Positions 56,982 through 64,000 of a stretch of DNA of 64,000 bases are shown here, piece after piece. The stretch spans positions 1 through 64,000 of the forward strand of contig JADNYV010000128.1 in NCBI GenBank assembly GCA_015501055.1, read 5' to 3'. The notes below the pieces were generated by a model that did not search any database, was not told where the DNA came from, and saw only the letters and a list, made by a program, of their open reading frames with translations. The position numbers and the translations under genes are program-made. Source of the stretch: Mucidula mucida. Lineage: Eukaryota; Basidiomycota; Agaricomycetes; Agaricales; Physalacriaceae. Position 1 is the stretch's first letter, and every line of letters starts with the position of its first letter.

Positions 56982-58804
56982 CTAATTCTTCTGCAATCGA
57001 ACATCATGGTACTCTACCGCTGTGTGTACATACGGCTTCAGGTGGTTCGGGATCCTTGGCGCATAAGGCAGAAGGTCCTTCTTCAATCCAAATTGTCCTC
57101 GCGACGGTGCATCGGCTGTATTCTCCTTTGTATTCACATACTCCAATGTGAGCCAGATATCGTGATCCTGCATTAGGCTCACGATGCGTCGAAGAATTGC
57201 ATTTTGCTGCTTGCCTCTCGAATAGCCCGCCTTCAATGCTCCTATAACGCCTTGATTGTCGGATCGAAGCCTGATGTGTGAGTGCGTGTATCCCGCTGCC
57301 TTCAGCGTTCGCACTGCCATCTCTACTATCACCATCTCCCCCCAGCCAATGTTCCTCCCCTCGGATAACCAACCCTCTTTGAACTTCCATGCTAACCATT
57401 TACCGTTTAGCACTAGTCCCATTCCCCACGACGTCGAGGCGTCCACCATTAGGGTGACCGATTCGTCTATTGGTCCCGGCGTAACACATTGCATCCCGAC
57501 GAATTCTTCATCCAGTTTCTTCAACCACCACCTCAGATCCTCCTTCATGTCCTTCGTGATTGTATGCGTCAGAAATCTCGATGTGTTCTCCTTGAACGTT
57601 GCCCTAAACCTGTATATCGATGGCATCCGCGATCGTCCCTCCGGACAAACCAAGCATACGTGGTTCAGCGTCCCTGCTATCGCGTCCGCCTCCTTCCTCG
57701 TAATCTTCCCCGAGCCCTCCAAAATCTTTGCGATCTTCCCCTTGTACTTCTCCTTCTTCTCCTCTGGCAACTGTACCGTCTTCCCTACCAGATCCCATAA
57801 GAATCCGATATATCGAAACGATGTTGCGAATGGCACAAATTTTGCAGGCGCCCACGGCCATCCCAGCCTCGATGCGATGTTCCAGATCAGTGTCGCGTCG
57901 TAACTGTAGATGTATTTGCCGTCCTTGTCTCGACCCTTTGGGTATCGGAAGAATATGAAGTCATCCACCCACTTCAACACCGCCTCCACACCTCCTGCTA
58001 GCAGTATAACCACCATCGCATCCGCTATTCTTCCGAATATTCCTGGCGACGGTGATGCTCCGAAATCCAGATTATTGCCCAGGAGTATCAGAATCCCCAC
58101 AAGAACCGCTGTGAAAACCCTCTGTGCTGGCCTCGTTGGCACATTTCGGAATGCTGCATCCACGTCGAATACGGCTACCTCTGTCCCCTCCGGCGCCTCC
58201 GCCACCTTTAGAAGGCAGTCTGAGAACGACCCCCATTCACACTGGAATTCGTCAACGTCGATGATGGCATTTATTGAAACTTCTTCCGGATTAATAAGTA
58301 TTGGTTCAAGCGTCTCGCGTTCCTCGGTTGGTAAAGCTTTCCTCCTCTCTATCTTGTCTGTCAACTCTTTCGGCAAGTCGCCTCTCGGAAATGAGTGGTC
58401 GGTTGTAATTCGTAGTTTCCCCGGTCGTTGTTCGATAACATTCATTGGCGCGGTTCTGAAGAAGCCTGCCCCAGTGTCAGTCGTGTCACTGCTATCCTCG
58501 CCATGTCTGGCTCACCTATCTTTCCCTCCAACTCCTCCCTCGTAAACGGACCTACTAACCTCCCTAATCTCAGCTCCTCCTCGTATTGCTTTTCAATAAA
58601 CTCTAGGTGTTCCGGCGTCTTCGCATGGTTCGGCGGGATGTATGTTCGGTCTAATCGGAAATCGTCCAGTCCAAGCGAGAAACCTCTCCTCATCCCATCT
58701 GGTACATCTTGAAACTCCTCCCATCTGCCCGCCTCCCTCAGGGCTGCTTCCCACTCGTCGGCTATAAATGGCGTCACAATGGGAAACATCTCTCTCTCCT
58801 CCAT
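56982..58804 (-). CDS. Reverse transcriptase/RNase H of the Ngaro element, copy 1, with an intron
   Basis: Exons (minus) 58804-58516 and 58465-56982 join across a 50-bp intron (58515-58466; GTGAGC donor, CTGAC branch motif, CAG acceptor) to a 590-residue protein. Splicing links GPFTREELEGKIG to FFRTAPMNVIEQ, restoring the expected start of the polymerase fingers. RT motifs include KLRITTDHSFP, DVDAAFRNVP and the catalytic WVDDFIFF. RNase H follows (TLMVDASTSWGMGLVL ... LRSDNQGVIGALKAG ... NTADAPSRG). The ATG at 58804 lies 58 bp after the gag stop. Confidence 0.88.
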
Positions 58805-58862
58805 CGCCTCTCCGCCACCCCCCTTCCCCTCCTCCGCCCCTCCTCCCTCCCCCTCTCCCTCC

Positions 58863-60223
58863 TCACGTCGCTTTGCACTTCCGGCACTCCTGAGCGGTGT
58901 GTCCGGCAGTTCCGCAAAGCGAGCAGGAGTGCGTAAACCTGCATGCTGTTCCTCGAGTGCATCCCTCACGATGCCCGTTGTACCCAAGGCAGTACTCGTT
59001 ACCGTTGTCGTCCTTCCAGAACTTCCCTTGTTTCTTGCAGATTGTGTTGCTTCCCGACTCCGCTCCTGGACAGTCTCCGTATCGGTGAGCCGTACTGCCA
59101 CACCAACAGCAACGCCACTTCCTGGCCCCTCCTCCGGACGTCGAAGTCGCTCCCTCCTTGGCTTCTTTGGTCCCCTGCTTCTGACTGTGGGCCGATGAGG
59201 AGGTCTCGCCCCGTCGATAATTGGATTTCGCACCCTCGGCCGATGTCCCGCTCTTCGAGACCTTCTTCTCCATCTCTGACAAACGCGCGAGCGTCGCCTT
59301 TCCAATACAGTTCGTCCAGGTATCCTCACTCCAGACCGAAGGGTCTACCATTCCTTTCGTCCTGTACCACGAATCGAAGATCCTCGCTGTGTATAGCTTC
59401 ACAGCCTTGAACTCTACCGATTCTACCTCTGCTCCATCCTTCTCCCTTGTAGTGTTGGTATTGTTGTCCGCGCTACGCTCGATGCACACTTTCAGAAGGC
59501 GGCGAAACTGGTCCGCCAACTTTGCGGCCGGCGCACGTCCTTCTGCGGGTTCGTAGTAGTCCTCGATCCCAGTGCATGTCATGAGGAACGCCTCTATCCA
59601 CGGCATGCGCTTCAGCTTCAGATCCAGATCTGGCTTTGGGACCTTGTCCTTCAATACGAGCGAGTCGCCTTCGAACATCAGCTTCTTCTCTGTATCGTTC
59701 TTATCGCGCGCCATATCCTTGATGCACTCCTCTCGTGTCGTGAAGGACAGATAATGCGGCCTGAAGAAACCGGTCGCCATATTTTCCCTGACATGCCTCG
59801 GCGGTACTACCTCATCTTGGCGTGGTAGGTCGTCTATGCCCACAATCACCCCTCCCGTATCAAATCTCCCCGTCACGTCTCTCTTCTTCTTCGAAGGAGC
59901 AGTCACCGGCGTCGTAGGTGAGCGAGGATGTTTGTCTCCGCGGAGTCGTACCGGCGATGCCGCTACCTTTCTCCTCCTCTTGGGCGATGGCAGTGGTCCC
60001 GATTGTTGTCTCTTGCGACTCCCAAATCGTGATCCCGCCATGAAGGCGTCCATCTCTCGTACGGTCTTGAACCCATATCTCCTCGCCAATTCCTTCGCTG
60101 GTGAGGTTGTCTGTGCAAGAGTCTCCTCGTCGACGAAGTCGTCTGAGCCCTCTTCATCTTCCTCGTCATCTCTTGGCGTGCTGAGCAACTCCTCATTCTT
60201 CTTCCTCGCCTCCTCCTCGACCA
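58863..60223 (-). CDS. gag-like protein of the Ngaro element, copy 1, 5' truncated
   Basis: About 453 codons. The frame enters from the junction with copy 2 without an ATG, so the true N-terminus is missing. It contains an acidic head (DDEEDEEGSDDF), a basic stretch (SPKRRRKV), and two cysteine-rich zinc-knuckle-like groups at the C-terminus (CCWCGSTAHRYGDC and CSLCGTAGHTAQEC). These features match retroelement nucleocapsid proteins that package the RNA. Confidence 0.75.
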
Positions 60224-60881
60224 ATCTGGTTTGTCCTGGTGTCGAGCAGAGGGTTGGATCCGATCACCCATCTTCTTAGCTGGGCTTCGACAGCGCGTCG
60301 CGATCCACCCTCGAGCGAGACCTCCCAACTCCCTAAGCTGTCGTATTCTTCTTAGTTGGACTCATGACCTCCCCAAATTCCATAAAAATTTTGGCCTTAT
60401 CAAGCCCCATGTATGCCTGCTAACCGCTAGACTAGCGGCCCTCGCTTCCCTCTATCACCTTATGTAACTTATGCCTGATCCTCCCGATGATCCTTTTAAA
60501 AGGACTTACTACAACTCAGGTATTTCGTAGTCAGCCGCTAAGCTATGACTCCTCAGGATTCTTCAACTATCTGATCCTTTCGTAGCTGGCTCCTTTGCCC
60601 TAGCTCTACTTCTCCTCCTTCCACCTGCTACTCTGAAATTCTGATTTCATATTTTTCCTAGCTCCTTATCACCTAACCTCTGTGAATCCTCAAACCGTTT
60701 TCTGGTTGCCTTGCTACTTCTCGAAATATAATAGGATTACTTCCGTCGTTTCGGGGTTTTTTGCATGCCTCGAATTTCTGGAACTATATTTTCCTCTGAC
60801 TCTTTGTTACTCGACTCCCTTGTATCCTCAATCTGTTTCTCGAATGCTTCGCTCCATCACGAAATATAATAGTAATGATCT

Positions 60882-61976
60882 TTACATATCTAAGTTCTCT
60901 GCATGTAGTATTCCTAGTAATTCGAGACTCCTCCAATACTTCAGAAACGCGTCCGAGGACCAACGTCCCATCGCTTTGACCACGTCTGGTGGGACTCCTG
61001 CCAGTAGATAGTATGTCGTCCCGCCGATTCGGAAACAGTGCCCCGTCAACCGCGGCATATCCCTCCCTTCCCATACCTCGTTGCACCTGGCAATGAACTT
61101 CCTAACCGTCAGGATGTGCCTCTTCCCGTCAAGGTCCAGATATGATCCCAATGGTGTATCACTCCCAATCTCGTTCATCCCTTCATGCAGCTCCCATGCT
61201 CTTGTTGGGTCTATCGTCCCCCTCTGAGCACATATGATCACCTCCTCACCTTCTTCTTTCGCCACCTTTGTCCATGGTAACCATAACACTCGCGAGCCTG
61301 CCTGTGATACTGGTTCGCCCATGTCCTTCCCTGTCGCATGTCTTTCTCCGTCGAACATGTCCATCCTCGCGCACTTCGGCAAGATCTCGCCCATCCTCAT
61401 CTGTGCGAAGAATGCCATCGTTGCGATCGCAAAGACCGCCACGTCCTTGGGGTCGTCCATATTCAGGTCTTCCGCCAACATCTCCAACCTCTGCCTTGTC
61501 ACCGGCCTTCTCTTTGGCCTCTTGCCGTCCTTTGGCGCACTCCTCTTTACTCCTTCCAGCACGTACTTGAGGTATATGGACGTCTGCCAAGGTAATCTGT
61601 TCCGAATGTGGAAGGCGCGGATTCCGTAGATCTTCCCTCGTATCCCTCCACTTCCTTTCTCGCCTAACCTGGACGCAGCGTAGTCTTCCAGATTCGTTGT
61701 CGAGGCAGGGAATCGTTCCGCTCTGGGTATCCCGGCCTCTTCCGCCCAGACCAAGTAGTCCCGTAGCCCTACCCGATGTCCTTTAGCCGACCCCAACGCC
61801 CAGGCCTTTCCAAGTGCCGTCTTTGTCGCTTCTGGTACGTATGGGATCCACTGTGCGTAATCCTGGCATACCTGCTCCTCTATCTCTATCGTCCTCGCCT
61901 TGTATATTCTCGCTCCAGCTTGCCTCCTTCCTAATAGTCTGTTAGACGCGTCCTCCTGTTCTCTGCTGCCGCGCAC
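60882..61976 (-). CDS. Tyrosine recombinase, Ngaro copy 2
   Basis: The 364-codon protein is identical to that at 55736-56830, with the same R-H-R-Y set and the same GTG opening without an upstream ATG. Confidence 0.85.
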   Translation of the reverse strand: MRGSREQEDASNRLLGRRQAGARIYKARTIEIEEQVCQDYAQWIPYVPEATKTALGKAWALGSAKGHRVGLRDYLVWAEEAGIPRAERFPASTTNLEDYAASRLGEKGSGGIRGKIYGIRAFHIRNRLPWQTSIYLKYVLEGVKRSAPKDGKRPKRRPVTRQRLEMLAEDLNMDDPKDVAVFAIATMAFFAQMRMGEILPKCARMDMFDGERHATGKDMGEPVSQAGSRVLWLPWTKVAKEEGEEVIICAQRGTIDPTRAWELHEGMNEIGSDTPLGSYLDLDGKRHILTVRKFIARCNEVWEGRDMPRLTGHCFRIGGTTYYLLAGVPPDVVKAMGRWSSDAFLKYWRSLELLGILHAENLDM

Positions 61977-62127
61977 CTTTACGTGACCCTCTCTGCTCTG
62001 TGCTCTTGCTCGCTAGGTTGTTCTTGTCGCGTTGATTTGCGTCATTTGTGTTGGTCGTAGCTCGTATGTGGTGGTATCTACCCATGTTTGGTAACCCTAA
62101 CCTCATGTCGATCTCTAAACTCTAGTG

Positions 62128-63950
62128 CTAATTCTTCTGCAATCGAACATCATGGTACTCTACCGCTGTGTGTACATACGGCTTCAGGTGGTTCGGGATC
62201 CTTGGCGCATAAGGCAGAAGGTCCTTCTTCAATCCAAATTGTCCTCGCGACGGTGCATCGGCTGTATTCTCCTTTGTATTCACATACTCCAATGTGAGCC
62301 AGATATCGTGATCCTGCATTAGGCTCACGATGCGTCGAAGAATTGCATTTTGCTGCTTGCCTCTCGAATAGCCCGCCTTCAATGCTCCTATAACGCCTTG
62401 ATTGTCGGATCGAAGCCTGATGTGTGAGTGCGTGTATCCCGCTGCCTTCAGCGTTCGCACTGCCATCTCTACTATCACCATCTCCCCCCAGCCAATGTTC
62501 CTCCCCTCGGATAACCAACCCTCTTTGAACTTCCATGCTAACCATTTACCGTTTAGCACTAGTCCCATTCCCCACGACGTCGAGGCGTCCACCATTAGGG
62601 TGACCGATTCGTCTATTGGTCCCGGCGTAACACATTGCATCCCGACGAATTCTTCATCCAGTTTCTTCAACCACCACCTCAGATCCTCCTTCATGTCCTT
62701 CGTGATTGTATGCGTCAGAAATCTCGATGTGTTCTCCTTGAACGTTGCCCTAAACCTGTATATCGATGGCATCCGCGATCGTCCCTCCGGACAAACCAAG
62801 CATACGTGGTTCAGCGTCCCTGCTATCGCGTCCGCCTCCTTCCTCGTAATCTTCCCCGAGCCCTCCAAAATCTTTGCGATCTTCCCCTTGTACTTCTCCT
62901 TCTTCTCCTCTGGCAACTGTACCGTCTTCCCTACCAGATCCCATAAGAATCCGATATATCGAAACGATGTTGCGAATGGCACAAATTTTGCAGGCGCCCA
63001 CGGCCATCCCAGCCTCGATGCGATGTTCCAGATCAGTGTCGCGTCGTAACTGTAGATGTATTTGCCGTCCTTGTCTCGACCCTTTGGGTATCGGAAGAAT
63101 ATGAAGTCATCCACCCACTTCAACACCGCCTCCACACCTCCTGCTAGCAGTATAACCACCATCGCATCCGCTATTCTTCCGAATATTCCTGGCGACGGTG
63201 ATGCTCCGAAATCCAGATTATTGCCCAGGAGTATCAGAATCCCCACAAGAACCGCTGTGAAAACCCTCTGTGCTGGCCTCGTTGGCACATTTCGGAATGC
63301 TGCATCCACGTCGAATACGGCTACCTCTGTCCCCTCCGGCGCCTCCGCCACCTTTAGAAGGCAGTCTGAGAACGACCCCCATTCACACTGGAATTCGTCA
63401 ACGTCGATGATGGCATTTATTGAAACTTCTTCCGGATTAATAAGTATTGGTTCAAGCGTCTCGCGTTCCTCGGTTGGTAAAGCTTTCCTCCTCTCTATCT
63501 TGTCTGTCAACTCTTTCGGCAAGTCGCCTCTCGGAAATGAGTGGTCGGTTGTAATTCGTAGTTTCCCCGGTCGTTGTTCGATAACATTCATTGGCGCGGT
63601 TCTGAAGAAGCCTGCCCCAGTGTCAGTCGTGTCACTGCTATCCTCGCCATGTCTGGCTCACCTATCTTTCCCTCCAACTCCTCCCTCGTAAACGGACCTA
63701 CTAACCTCCCTAATCTCAGCTCCTCCTCGTATTGCTTTTCAATAAACTCTAGGTGTTCCGGCGTCTTCGCATGGTTCGGCGGGATGTATGTTCGGTCTAA
63801 TCGGAAATCGTCCAGTCCAAGCGAGAAACCTCTCCTCATCCCATCTGGTACATCTTGAAACTCCTCCCATCTGCCCGCCTCCCTCAGGGCTGCTTCCCAC
63901 TCGTCGGCTATAAATGGCGTCACAATGGGAAACATCTCTCTCTCCTCCAT
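62128..63950 (-). CDS. Reverse transcriptase/RNase H, Ngaro copy 2, with an intron
   Basis: Exons (minus) 63950-63662 and 63611-62128. The 50-bp intron lies at 63661-63612, identical to copy 1; the protein is identical as far as compared. Confidence 0.87.
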
Positions 63951-64000
63951 CGCCTCTCCGCCACCCCCCTTCCCCTCCTCCGCCCCTCCTCCCTCCCCCT

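Larger units (their letters stand above)
54431..60223 (-). mobile_element. Ngaro-type tyrosine-recombinase retrotransposon, copy 1
   Basis: In element sense (minus strand) the order is gag-like ORF, reverse transcriptase/RNase H ORF, tyrosine recombinase ORF, then split direct repeats. The 3' end reads B1 (55124-54898), A2 (54897-54658), B2 (54657-54431), where B1 and B2 are 227-bp identical repeats; this B1-A2-B2 pattern is diagnostic of Ngaro/PAT-like elements. The matching 5' A1 repeat is missing: at 60223/60224 the element joins directly to the B1 sequence of copy 2. No methyltransferase-like domain is seen, which fits Ngaro rather than DIRS1. The three coding regions are otherwise open. 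Confidence 0.8.
60224..64000 (-). mobile_element. Ngaro-type retrotransposon, copy 2 (continues beyond the window)
   Basis: The sequence from 60224 repeats that from 55078 with a constant offset of 5146 bp to the window end; all translated frames compared are identical. It is a head-to-tail tandem copy. Its gag gene would end at 64009, outside the window. Its 3' end stops 46 bp into B1, lacking A2 and B2. Confidence 0.85.

Noticed and set aside
57256..58545. Long plus-strand frames opposite the Ngaro polymerase (for example 57256-57903 and 57910-58545)
   Set aside because: They mirror the RT/RNase H coding sequence on the other strand and have no domains; the repeats at +5146 are the same shadows.

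Overview
The window looks like chromosomal DNA from a mushroom-forming basidiomycete (Agaricomycotina). The signs are genes split by many introns of about 48-57 bp with GT..AG ends and CTRAY-like branch sites, an unspecific peroxygenase gene, basidiomycete-style F-box genes, and a tyrosine-recombinase (Ngaro-type) retrotransposon. Nearly every gene had to be rebuilt by hand from spliced reading frames. Coordinates given as gene spans include introns, and the exon joins are listed in the evidence.

Layout. 0-4 kb: the tail of a KDZ-transposase-like ORF, a four-finger C2H2 gene and a leucine-rich-repeat gene. 4-10.6 kb (minus strand): an intact Zn2Cys6 transcription factor (copy A), a 15-exon secreted unspecific peroxygenase, and a coiled-coil/basic protein. 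10.6-12 kb: GC-rich palindromes with a nested TA-flanked MITE. 12-19.3 kb: a sphingoid-base-phosphate phosphatase (LCB3 type), then two further copies (B, C) of the 4-kb transcription factor, both on the opposite strand and both frame-broken. 19.3-30.1 kb: two lineage-specific genes, a second kind of Zn2Cys6 protein with its zinc cluster at the C-terminus, a tRNA-Pro(AGG), and serine palmitoyltransferase subunit LCB1. 30-36.6 kb: gene-poor, with one coiled-coil gene and a MITE. 36.6-42.1 kb: an F-box gene and a 1019-aa chromodomain-like/coiled-coil/zinc-finger protein. 44.2-48.7 kb: an aldo/keto reductase next to a broken and an intact AYR1-like short-chain reductase. 49-54.1 kb: a hAT-like MITE with clean 8-bp target duplication, a second tRNA-Pro(AGG), a VIT/vWA protein with a glycine-rich repeat, and an F-box-like gene. 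54.4-64 kb: two head-to-tail, apparently identical copies (period 5146 bp) of an Ngaro-type retrotransposon, with split direct repeats and a spliceosomal intron inside its reverse transcriptase gene.

Genes that may work together: the transcription factor trio flanks the peroxygenase and phosphatase genes, and two sphingolipid enzymes (LCB3-type phosphatase and LCB1) lie about 12 kb apart. Neither is proven to be a functional cluster. A general caution: several genes (B, C, the aldo/keto reductase, the 20.8-kb gene, the 36.6-kb F-box gene) show one-base frame breaks, which could be real decay or local consensus errors. Family assignments come from motifs read by eye; no database search was run.
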